A stretch of 5,615 nucleotides of DNA from an uncultured Bacilli bacterium (GCA_947585065.1 CANPWX010000077.1:1-5615), one strand, 5' to 3'; positions 1-5,505 are shown, counted from the first letter of the stretch. Made by a program: numbers and translations. The notes: a model not told the origin generated them from the sequence alone.

Positions 1-555
1 AAATTCATACTTATTTGCTAAACAAATAATTTCATCAATCCGTTCAGGAACATGAACCAAATAAAATTTACCTTTCGGTTTTAATAAGTAACTAGCCATA
101 TACATCAAAGAATCAAGTTGAATTTTCACTTCATGTCTAGCAATACGTTTTAATTCATTTTCATTAACTAAACTTGTTTCATTACATTTAAAATAAGGAG
201 GATTACACAAAACAACATCAAAATTATTTCCCGGGAAATAATTTTTTAAATTTAAAACATCTTCATGAATCAAATCCACCAAATCTTCCAAATGATTTAC
301 TTTAACAGAATCTACTCCAAGTTCATATATCTCCTTTTGAATTTCTACTCCAATAACCTTCTTTTTAAATTTATTTGCAAGGATAATAGGAACCACAGCA
401 TTACCCGTACACAAATCAATAATTTTTTCATCCTTTGTTTTAATATTTGCAAACTCCGCTAATAAAATAGAATCTAAAGAAAATTTAAATCCCTCTTCAT
501 ATTGATATACTTGTAAATCGGAATAATCAAATAACCAATTAAGAGACTTTTTCAT
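1..555 (-). CDS. trmN6: tRNA1(Val) (adenine-N6)-methyltransferase, TrmN6/YabB family (3' end outside window)
   Basis: The reading frame is open from an ATG at 553-555 to the window edge, giving 185 codons of a family usually about 245 residues long. It is a class I SAM-dependent methyltransferase. Residues 46-52 (IDLCTGN) match the SAM-binding motif I loop, VIGVEI at 67-72 matches motif II, and NPPY at 118-121 is the signature of N6-adenine methyltransferases. The N-terminal EEGFKFSLDSILLAEF resembles the YabB/TrmN6 start 'FSLDAVLLA'. The family methylates A37 of tRNA(Val) in E. coli; that substrate is inferred here. The start overlaps the end of ricT by 17 nt. An AAGGAG lies about 13 nt upstream, which is long, so translational coupling to ricT is likely. 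A Noc-site-like palindrome lies inside the gene. Only the C-terminal part is missing, because of the window boundary. Confidence 0.87.
   Translation of the reverse strand, partial: MKKSLNWLFDYSDLQVYQYEEGFKFSLDSILLAEFANIKTKDEKIIDLCTGNAVVPIILANKFKKKVIGVEIQKEIYELGVDSVKVNHLEDLVDLIHEDVLNLKNYFPGNNFDVVLCNPPYFKCNETSLVNENELKRIARHEVKIQLDSLMYMASYLLKPKGKFYLVHVPERIDEIICLANKYEF
226..239. other. Candidate Noc-binding site (NBS) within trmN6
   Basis: The sequence is ATTTCCCGGGAAAT, an exact match to the 14-bp inverted repeat I know as the binding consensus of the B. subtilis nucleoid occlusion protein Noc. The perfect palindrome extends beyond the core to cover 220-245 (13 bp per arm). It lies in the trmN6 coding region, where it encodes Phe-Pro-Gly (TTC CCG GGA) in a linker just before the NPPY segment. 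Binding by a Noc homologue is inferred; no noc gene is in the window. Confidence 0.7.
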
Positions 556-1330
556 CTTCTAACAAAATCTCCTTCAGTTCATCATTCACCAAAACTTTAT
601 ATCTCCGATTTAAAATATCCACACTTACTACTTGTCCACTTCCAAAAGCTGTTTCAACTTTATCTCCAACATTGGGCATCCCATATCCACACCGAACATA
701 CTCTTCATCCTCATAAGATAAGCAACATAACAGACGACCACAAGCTCCATTAATTTTCGAAGGATTAAGAGCTAAATTCTGATTCTTAGCCATATTCATA
801 GTAACAGATTCTAAATGATTTAAACAAGAAGAACAACAAAGAGGACGACCACAAATACCAATTCCACCAATCTGTTCAGCTTTATCTCTAGCACCAATTT
901 GTCGAAGTTCAATACGAGTCTTATATACCGAAGCTAGTTTTCGAGCAAGTTCCCGAAAATCTACTCGTTCATCTGCATAAAAATTAAATAATAATTGCTT
1001 TCGATCAAAAGTAAAACTAGCATCAATAAAATGCATATCTAAACCTAATTCTTCGCAAAAATCCTTTGCAGTTTTTAAAGCACACTCACTATCTTTACAA
1101 TTTTTTAAATATTGCTCATAATCTTTCTTGTTAGCAATACGAACAATTTCTTTTAAATCCATTTTCTCTAACTCTGCGAAATCAATATTTACTTTATCCA
1201 AAACACGTCCAAATTGTAAACCTCTTTCTGTTTCAACAATAACAGTTACTTGATTCGGAATAATTAAATCATGCCCATTAAAGTAATAACCTTTTCCTTT
1301 ATCTTTAAAAACAACTTCATAGATATTCAT
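539..1330 (-). CDS. ricT: RicT/YaaT, PSP1-domain protein of the RNase Y-associated Ric complex
   Basis: A 263-residue protein, close to the 275 residues of B. subtilis YaaT (RicT) and alignable along its length. The N-terminus (residues 1-45, with YYFNGHDLIIP and VIVETERGLQFG) is typical. The central PSP1 part includes the FTFDRKQLLFNFYADERVDFREL stretch around 106-128 and TRIELRQIGARD at 138-149. Next comes the cysteine signature GICGRPLCC (C160, C165, C166) and then GACGRLLCC (C197, C202, C203). In B. subtilis, RicT works with RicA and RicF in an Fe-S-containing complex that stimulates RNase Y-dependent mRNA maturation and affects competence, biofilm and sporulation. The ATG at 1330 is preceded by AGGTGA (1335-1340, 4-nt spacing), whose last three bases are the holB stop, so the two genes are probably coupled. 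The gene ends inside the start of trmN6. An additional cysteine (C169) follows the first cluster. Confidence 0.92.
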   Translation of the reverse strand: MNIYEVVFKDKGKGYYFNGHDLIIPNQVTVIVETERGLQFGRVLDKVNIDFAELEKMDLKEIVRIANKKDYEQYLKNCKDSECALKTAKDFCEELGLDMHFIDASFTFDRKQLLFNFYADERVDFRELARKLASVYKTRIELRQIGARDKAEQIGGIGICGRPLCCSSCLNHLESVTMNMAKNQNLALNPSKINGACGRLLCCLSYEDEEYVRCGYGMPNVGDKVETAFGSGQVVSVDILNRRYKVLVNDELKEILLEDEKVS

Positions 1331-1334
1331 TCTA

Positions 1335-2171
1335 TCACCTACTTTCTAAAACATATCGATCTAATAAAAACTGAATATTAACATTATAATTAATATCATC
1401 TAAAATACATGATAAATATTTTAATTCTTTGAATAAAAAAGAAGAACCTTTTTTTAACAGAAAACTTAATGATTCCAAATCCGATTCTAAATTACTATCA
1501 TTCAAACTAGCTTGATATATTGTATGATAGACCTGAAAAATACTTTGAAATAAATAATTAAGTTCTTTTCGATCATGAATTAAAGGTATTATAACATCTT
1601 TATTATATAAAATAGCATCTTCTTTTACTAACTGATACTCTTTAATATAATTGATTGCAATTTCTTTCCATTCTATCGGAATAGACAAACCATTACTAAT
1701 ATCATAATAATCAAGTACAATTTGACAACGACTTTTAATAGTCGCGATAATATTCTCTTTATTTGTAGTTATAAAAAAGCCCAAAATATTATCTTCCGGT
1801 TCTTCCAAAAATTTAAGCATCGTATTTGCACTTGAAGCATTTAAAGCTTCAGCATTTAGTATAACATACATATTATATTTTGTGAATATTGGTTTCGTTT
1901 TAAAAAAATCCTTTAATTCTATTATCTGTTCTTTTTTAACAACTTGTCCATCAGGCTCTATAATAATCAAAGAAGGAATAGACTTATTCTTAATTAAATG
2001 AGAAAGTTTTTCATCTTCATTCTGATCTCCTGTTTGATTAATAAAAACTAAAAATTCCAATAAATTATCTAAACATTTAGAAGGATTGTTTGTTTCAAGC
2101 AAAAAAGCATGAGAGAGACGATTCTCATGATATTCATTCATTAACTCTTGAATCCCTTTACTTTCTTGCAC
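1335..2171 (-). CDS. holB: DNA polymerase III subunit delta prime
   Basis: A 278-residue delta-prime clamp-loader subunit, shorter than the roughly 329 residues of B. subtilis. RLSHAFLLE (18-26) is the usual entry to the AAA+ fold. The P-loop region (26-32, ETNNPSK) lacks the GxxGxGKT pattern, as expected for a non-ATP-binding delta prime. Other family marks are EPDGQVVKKEQI (72-83), the degenerate Walker B-like YVILNAEALNASSANTMLKFLEEP (102-125), the SRC motif at 147-149 that supplies the arginine finger, and a C-terminal NYNVNIQFLLDRYVL helix like the B. subtilis end. The zinc-knuckle cysteines seen in many relatives are absent. The start is GTG at 2171 with AGGTGA at 2178-2183 (6-nt spacing); an in-frame stop lies just upstream. 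The stop is TGA followed directly by TAG. It pairs functionally with DnaX, encoded upstream in the same unit. Confidence 0.93.
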   Translation of the reverse strand: MQESKGIQELMNEYHENRLSHAFLLETNNPSKCLDNLLEFLVFINQTGDQNEDEKLSHLIKNKSIPSLIIIEPDGQVVKKEQIIELKDFFKTKPIFTKYNMYVILNAEALNASSANTMLKFLEEPEDNILGFFITTNKENIIATIKSRCQIVLDYYDISNGLSIPIEWKEIAINYIKEYQLVKEDAILYNKDVIIPLIHDRKELNYLFQSIFQVYHTIYQASLNDSNLESDLESLSFLLKKGSSFLFKELKYLSCILDDINYNVNIQFLLDRYVLESR

Positions 2172-2187
2172 ACCTCATCACCTATAA

Positions 2188-2376
2188 CTATTTTACTATA
2201 AAAAATAAAATAATTAAAGAAGAAAGACCAGGAATACCCAACAAAGTTACAATACCTACAGTTAAAAAATTAATGGGAATATAAATATGCAAAGAAGAAA
2301 TAAAATAATTCAACCCATAAAGAAGTAAAAAAGCAACGACAATTTTTCGAACCAATACATAAATTTTTTTCAACAT
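2188..2376 (-). CDS. BofA-family small membrane protein (pro-sigma-K processing inhibitor family)
   Basis: A 62-residue hydrophobic protein matching the BofA family (VRKIVVAFLLLYGLN, IYIPINFLTVGIV, GIPG). Two membrane segments are visible, about 12-28 and 38-61, the second containing the conserved GIPG turn at 47-50. In sporulating Bacillus, BofA in the outer forespore membrane restrains the SpoIVFB protease; in non-sporulating relatives the role is unknown. The ATG at 2376 is chosen because GAGGGG (2384-2389) sits 7 nt upstream. An in-frame ATG at 2445 would add 23 residues overlapping recR and lacks that support. The gene sits right after recR, as in B. subtilis, and 16 nt before holB. I cannot tell whether this organism sporulates, so no symbol is given. 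Confidence 0.85.
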   Translation of the reverse strand: MLKKIYVLVRKIVVAFLLLYGLNYFISSLHIYIPINFLTVGIVTLLGIPGLSSLIILFFIVK

Positions 2377-2416
2377 ATAAAATCCCCTCAATAAAAAATA
2401 TGCAAAAAAAAAGATT

Positions 2417-3025
2417 TTATTCAGAAATCTGTTTACGATCCTCAATAGCTTTATCTAAAGTAGTTGTATCTAAATAATCAATCTCAGCTCCTAAAGGAAG
2501 TCCATAAGATAACCTAGAAATAGTAACATCTTTTCCTTCAAAAATCTTTTTTATATATAATGTTGTAGTTTCTCCTTCAATTGAACTTTTCAAAGCCAAC
2601 ACAATTTCTGGTTTCTCCAAAGATTGAACTCGTTCTATAAGAGAATGTAAATTAATATCATCTACTGAAGTACCATCCATAGGAGAAATAAGTCCATTTA
2701 AAACATGGTAAACCCCACGATAATTTTGAGCTTTTTCAAAAGCAAAAACACTTTTATAATCCTCAACGACACAAATCAAATTTTGATTTCGAGAGGGATC
2801 AGTACAAACAGAACAAGCATCCATATCAGTAAGATTGCCACAAACAGGACAGGGATGCAAAGTTTTCTTAGCTTTTATTAAAACAGTACCTGCCATTTCT
2901 ACCTCTTCCGTAGGCATTTTCAAAGTAGCTAAAGCCATCCTTTCCGCACTTTTTTCCCCCACACCTGGTAATTTCTGAAAAAAATCCATTAATTGTTCAA
3001 AGATTTCTGGGTAATTACGATTCAT
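2417..3025 (-). CDS. recR: Recombination mediator RecR
   Basis: A 202-residue protein of normal RecR length (about 198). It has the helix-hairpin-helix segment FFQKLPGVGEKSAERMA (15-31), a four-cysteine zinc site (C59, C62, C71, C74), a Toprim domain from about residue 83 (ICVVEDYKSVFAFEK, then YHVLNGLISPMDG), and the C-terminal segment LSYGLPLGAEIDYLD. RecR forms rings that, with RecF and RecO, load RecA onto SSB-coated single-stranded DNA. The usual NPxxEGE-like Toprim stretch reads KSSIEGE here, a mild change. The start ATG is 1 nt after the ebfC stop and has no clear Shine-Dalgarno, so translation probably depends on reinitiation after ebfC. That ebfC-recR pairing is common across bacteria. 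Confidence 0.95.
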   Translation of the reverse strand: MNRNYPEIFEQLMDFFQKLPGVGEKSAERMALATLKMPTEEVEMAGTVLIKAKKTLHPCPVCGNLTDMDACSVCTDPSRNQNLICVVEDYKSVFAFEKAQNYRGVYHVLNGLISPMDGTSVDDINLHSLIERVQSLEKPEIVLALKSSIEGETTTLYIKKIFEGKDVTISRLSYGLPLGAEIDYLDTTTLDKAIEDRKQISE

Positions 3026-3026
3026 A

Positions 3027-3323
3027 TTACATCAAACCATCAAGCATTCCAGCATACTGTCCCATTTTATTCTCAAACTCTTTATTCACTTTTGTTAAAG
3101 CATCTTTACTCGCTAAAACTATAAAATCCTCTAGCATTTCAATATCTTCTTTATCCAAAGATTCTTTTTGAATTTTACAACTAACCATTTCTTTTTTGCC
3201 ATTTAAAGTAACTTCAACAAATTCATATTTCCCGGGAAATAATTGAGCATTAATTTCTTCCTTCTTCTTTTGAATATCCCTTTGCATTTTTTGAGCCTGA
3301 GCCATAATACTTTGCATATTCAT
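3027..3323 (-). CDS. YbaB/EbfC family nucleoid-associated protein
   Basis: A 98-residue protein of the YbaB/EbfC family, a dimeric DNA-binding nucleoid-associated protein (B. subtilis YaaK). The N-terminal helix is methionine/glutamine/lysine-rich (MNMQSIMAQAQKMQRDIQKK). It is followed by a beta strand with the family NG turn (N41-G42), then helix EDIEMLEDFIVLASKDALTKVN and a C-terminal MGQYAGMLDGL. The start ATG at 3323 has AAGGA 6 nt upstream (SD AGAAGGA) and lies 15 nt after the dnaX stop. The dnaX-ebfC-recR order is widely conserved. The loop after the first helix reads LFPGKYEF, where homologues usually have a glycine-rich stretch; these codons lie on a Noc-site-like palindrome. Confidence 0.92.
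   Translation of the reverse strand: MNMQSIMAQAQKMQRDIQKKKEEINAQLFPGKYEFVEVTLNGKKEMVSCKIQKESLDKEDIEMLEDFIVLASKDALTKVNKEFENKMGQYAGMLDGLM
3227..3240. other. Candidate Noc-binding site (NBS) within the ebfC-family gene
   Basis: A second exact copy of ATTTCCCGGGAAAT, within a 16-bp perfect palindrome at 3226-3241. Positions 3226-3244 are identical to 225-243, a shared 19-mer about 3 kb apart. In this gene the core is read as TTT CCC GGG (Phe-Pro-Gly), one base out of phase with the trmN6 copy. The use of CCC and GGG in such an AT-rich region is unusual. Function as a Noc site is inferred from the consensus match. Confidence 0.7.
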
Positions 3324-3338
3324 AAATATTCCTTCTTT

Positions 3339-4943
3339 CTAAACTATCTCTATTTTATCACGATTAAAAACATCTGCAACAATATTTTCAATTTCTTCAT
3401 CATCATTATGATTAGGTTTTAAATTATTTAAAGAACTTTCATCTATAAGTTGATAACTATATTTATTTTTTAAATTTTTCACATAAACAGCCTTTTCTTT
3501 CTCCCATTCAGAATTACTTAGAGCAATAAAATGAATAGAATCACTAAATTTAAATTGAATAGCATTCGTAAATTCATCAATTTTAGTATTAATTAAATTA
3601 GATAAACTTTCCAATTTAGTAGAAATAATCACATAATCCTTAGAAGCACACACTAACTGAGAATCTAAAATCCAAGAAACAAAATCAGGAGATAAATTAG
3701 AACTTTCTAATTCTTTCCAAATATTTTGATAAGCTACTAAAAATTCCTTCTTAGCCCCATAAAAACAATTATTTATTCGAATATTTTTTAATTCTTGCAA
3801 ATATTTAGTAACTTGAACTTCTTCATATGGATCCGTTTCAATCTTTTTTTCAACTGTAACTACAGGAACTTCTTTTTCAATTTTTTGAGATAGTAAAATA
3901 GGTTGTTTAAAATTTTGCTCCTCTTCAAAACTTCCCAACAAAATCAATTTAATTAAAATATAAGGATTCATATTAATATTTATTTTATTCAATACCTCAT
4001 TAAATTCAAATATAATTTTTTTAATTTTGGCAAAATCAAAAGAACCTTCATATCGATTCATTTTAATTAAGACAGCAATGTGAGTAAACTCTTGTACCAA
4101 CCTTTTAATAAAAATTTTATAATCATTAGCTGAATTTTCTAACTCATTAAACGCTTTTTCTATTCCTTCTGCATCTTTAATCTCTACCATTTTTATAATA
4201 TCTTTAATTATTTTAGAAGAAATAGAACCATAATGAGTTAAAATTTTATCAATATTAATTTCCTCCGCATTTGAAGCCAGTTGATCAAGCAAACTAAGAG
4301 CATCCCTCATTCCACCTTCTGATAAATAGGCAATTTCATCAACAGCATCATCAGTAATTTTTATACCTTCTTCATCACATACAAAATGAATTTGTTTTTT
4401 TAAATCATCCATACTTATTTTTTGAAAATTAAATCTTTGACATCTTGAAAGAATAGTAATTGGAATACTTTCTACATTAGTCGTTGCCATAATAAATATA
4501 GCATGTTTAGGTGGCTCTTCCAAAGTGAGCAAAAAAGCATTAAAGGCACTTTGAGTAATCATATGAGCTTCATCTATAATATAAATTTTATATTTTCCTT
4601 CCGAAGGAGCAATCTTAACATTGTTAATAAGTTCACGAATATCATCCACACCATTATTAGATGCTGCATCAATTTCAATAATATCAGGACTTTCAGCAAA
4701 CGACAAACAATTAGCACACTCGCCACAAGCTTCTCCATTGACAGGATTCAGACAATTTATAGTTTTTGCAAAAATTTTAGCTGTAGACGTTTTTCCTGTG
4801 CCTCTAGGACCAGTAAATAGATAGGCATGAGAAATTTTATCATTTTTAATAGCATTTTGAAGCATTTCCACAGTATATTCTTGTCCAACAATCTGAGAAA
4901 AAGAACTTGGACGATACTTACGATATAAAACTTTATAATTCAT
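3339..4943 (-). CDS. dnaX: DNA polymerase III subunits gamma/tau
   Basis: A 534-residue clamp-loader ATPase, slightly shorter than B. subtilis DnaX (563). Domain I has Walker A GPRGTGKT (45-52), four zinc-binding cysteines (C64, C73, C76, C79), Walker B IIDEAH (122-127), sensor 1 ATTN (153-156) and the SRC arginine-finger motif (166-168). Sensor 2 GGMRDA is at 210-215. Domain III, the oligomerisation collar, ends near NPYILIKLILLGSFEE (326-341). Residues from about 368 form the tau-specific tail that binds helicase and polymerase in other bacteria. The ATG at 4943 has AGAAGG (4950-4955) 6 nt upstream. The gene contains an in-phase A AAA AAG heptamer (codons 365-367), listed separately, that could produce a gamma-like 368-residue form. 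It is followed 15 nt later by ebfC. Confidence 0.97.
   Translation of the reverse strand: MNYKVLYRKYRPSSFSQIVGQEYTVEMLQNAIKNDKISHAYLFTGPRGTGKTSTAKIFAKTINCLNPVNGEACGECANCLSFAESPDIIEIDAASNNGVDDIRELINNVKIAPSEGKYKIYIIDEAHMITQSAFNAFLLTLEEPPKHAIFIMATTNVESIPITILSRCQRFNFQKISMDDLKKQIHFVCDEEGIKITDDAVDEIAYLSEGGMRDALSLLDQLASNAEEINIDKILTHYGSISSKIIKDIIKMVEIKDAEGIEKAFNELENSANDYKIFIKRLVQEFTHIAVLIKMNRYEGSFDFAKIKKIIFEFNEVLNKININMNPYILIKLILLGSFEEEQNFKQPILLSQKIEKEVPVVTVEKKIETDPYEEVQVTKYLQELKNIRINNCFYGAKKEFLVAYQNIWKELESSNLSPDFVSWILDSQLVCASKDYVIISTKLESLSNLINTKIDEFTNAIQFKFSDSIHFIALSNSEWEKEKAVYVKNLKNKYSYQLIDESSLNNLKPNHNDDEEIENIVADVFNRDKIEIV
3838..3849 (-). promoter_or_regulatory. Candidate programmed -1 frameshift site in dnaX
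   Basis: The heptamer A AAA AAG occupies 3849-3843 in the phase needed for -1 slippage (GAA AAA AAG, residues Glu365-Lys366-Lys367). Tandem slippage would read Lys-Lys, then GAT (Asp), then TGA at 3840-3838, giving a 368-residue product ending just after domain III. E. coli dnaX uses this same heptamer to make gamma, adding one Glu before a stop. Stimulators are weak here: no Shine-Dalgarno lies about 10 nt upstream (a GAAG is about 19 nt away), and only a loose TTGAA/TTCAA pairing is visible downstream. The run of seven A could also act through transcriptional slippage. Confidence 0.55.
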
Positions 4944-4949
4944 GGTGCA

Positions 4950-4977
4950 CCTTCTTTTTTATAATATTAGTATAACA
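4950..4977 (-). promoter_or_regulatory. Possible extended -10 promoter and RBS for dnaX
   Basis: In the 52-nt gap between tadA and dnaX the minus strand carries TGTTATACT (4977-4969). This fits an extended -10 (TGn followed by TATACT, five of six matches to TATAAT). There is no convincing -35; the position 17 nt upstream reads AGAAAT. A start near 4962 would leave an approximately 19-nt leader containing the dnaX Shine-Dalgarno AGAAGG (4950-4955). In AT-rich DNA this could be chance. Confidence 0.35.
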
Positions 4978-4995
4978 TGAAATCAAAAAATATTT

Positions 4996-5409
4996 CTATC
5001 TTTTTAGAAGAAAAAAATCAGAAATCATTTTAGAATACATTTGTACGCGTTTATTTTCATTAATTAATTGAAAATTTGTTTTATTATACTCTTTTTTATA
5101 TTCTAATTTAGACAATAAATAATAAACATTACGAATTCTAGCCTGTTTAATCACTTCATAACACATGGAACATGGTTCCAAACAAACATATAAATCACAA
5201 TCAGTTAAATTCCAACGATTTAATACTTTTTCTGCTAATAAAATTGCATTAATTTCAGCATGAGCAATAATATTATGATCAATTTGCCTAGTATTGTGTG
5301 CATAACTAATTACTTTGCCATCACAAACAACAACTGCTCCTACAGGAACATCACCATTTTCGTATGCTATTCTTGCTTCTTTTAAACATAAATCAAAATA
5401 ATGATCCAT
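4996..5409 (-). CDS. tadA: TadA-like tRNA adenosine deaminase (CDA-fold nucleoside deaminase)
   Basis: A 137-residue zinc-dependent deaminase. EARIAYENGDVPVGAVVV (11-28), the catalytic HAE (H50, E52) and PCSMC (C80, C83) are the zinc and proton-transfer signature of TadA, which converts A34 to inosine in tRNA-Arg(ACG). The C-terminal half is unusual. After PCxxC the family AGAI reads YEVI, and the GAxDPKxGAxGS loop and NHR stretch that follow in TadA are not recognisable. It is also shorter than the usual 150-165 residues. The ATG at 5409 is chosen because the alignable domain starts there and AAAGAAG lies 8 nt upstream. An ATG at 5427 lacks an RBS, and a GTG at 5442 lies inside the SRP RNA. 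The position before dnaX matches B. subtilis. A tRNA substrate is likely but not certain given the divergence. Confidence 0.85.
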   Translation of the reverse strand: MDHYFDLCLKEARIAYENGDVPVGAVVVCDGKVISYAHNTRQIDHNIIAHAEINAILLAEKVLNRWNLTDCDLYVCLEPCSMCYEVIKQARIRNVYYLLSKLEYKKEYNKTNFQLINENKRVQMYSKMISDFFLLKR

Positions 5410-5427
5410 AACACTAACTTCTTTCAT

Positions 5428-5445
5428 AAAAAAAGTGCACACAAA
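5428..5445 (-). terminator. U7 tract after the SRP RNA closing stem; probably a leaky terminator or processing boundary
   Basis: Seven T residues (5434-5428 on the minus strand) follow directly after the 3' arm of the SRP RNA closing helix (5445-5435). The whole folded RNA plus the U tract could act as an intrinsic terminator. The outer stem is only 10 bp with a bulge and not very GC-rich, so read-through into tadA is plausible. tadA shows no promoter of its own in the 25-nt gap. Confidence 0.4.
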
Positions 5446-5505
5446 CAGGGAATGATATGGCTGCTATCTTCCGATCCTGACCAAGTTACACTATATTTGT
5501 TGCAC
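5435..5505 (-). ncRNA. ffs: Signal recognition particle RNA, small bacterial type (no Alu domain)
   Basis: A roughly 71-nt structured core plus terminal U residues. The conserved apical domain is complete: GGU-CAGG-AUC-GGAA-GAU-AGCA-GCC spans 5482-5459. This comprises the GGAA tetraloop (5472-5469) closed by AUC/GAU, the symmetric CAGG/AGCA loop that binds the Ffh M domain, and the GGU/GCC helix. The ends pair as GUGCA/UGCAC and then ACAAA/UUUGU around a bulged G, with a weaker AGUG/CAUU pairing inside. Length and form resemble E. coli 4.5S and mycoplasma SRP RNA, not the roughly 270-nt Alu-containing scRNA of B. subtilis. The RNA guides Ffh-FtsY co-translational membrane targeting. In B. subtilis scr lies between tadA and dnaX; here it is upstream of tadA. 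Exact ends are inferred from the promoter and the U tract. Confidence 0.93.

Noticed and set aside
265..462. Plus-strand open frames in this window (for example 265-462, 2090-2284, 4503-4824)
   Set aside because: They lie antisense to well-supported genes, have low-complexity composition and no recognisable domains.
1193..1203. DnaA-box-like TTATCCAAA (also near 3153)
   Set aside because: One mismatch from TTATCCACA, isolated and within coding sequence; no cluster that would suggest an origin.
2377..2445. Longer bofA-like start at ATG 2445 (85 residues)
   Set aside because: The extra residues overlap recR coding sequence and do not resemble the family, while the ATG at 2376 has GAGGGG 7 nt upstream.
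4395..4401. A second in-phase A-run (TTA AAA AAA CAA) in dnaX, codons 181-183, as a frameshift site
   Set aside because: A shift here would stop a few codons later, before sensor 2 (R213), giving a useless fragment. It shows how common A-runs are in this gene and is kept as a caution for the site at 3843-3849.
4978..4995. GAAAT/ATTTC hairpin after tadA as a terminator
   Set aside because: Weak 5-bp A-T-rich stem with no following T tract; the U-rich part is in the loop.
5410..5442. tadA start at GTG 5442 or ATG 5427
   Set aside because: The GTG lies within the SRP RNA stem and the ATG directly follows the U tract without an RBS; family alignment begins at ATG 5409.
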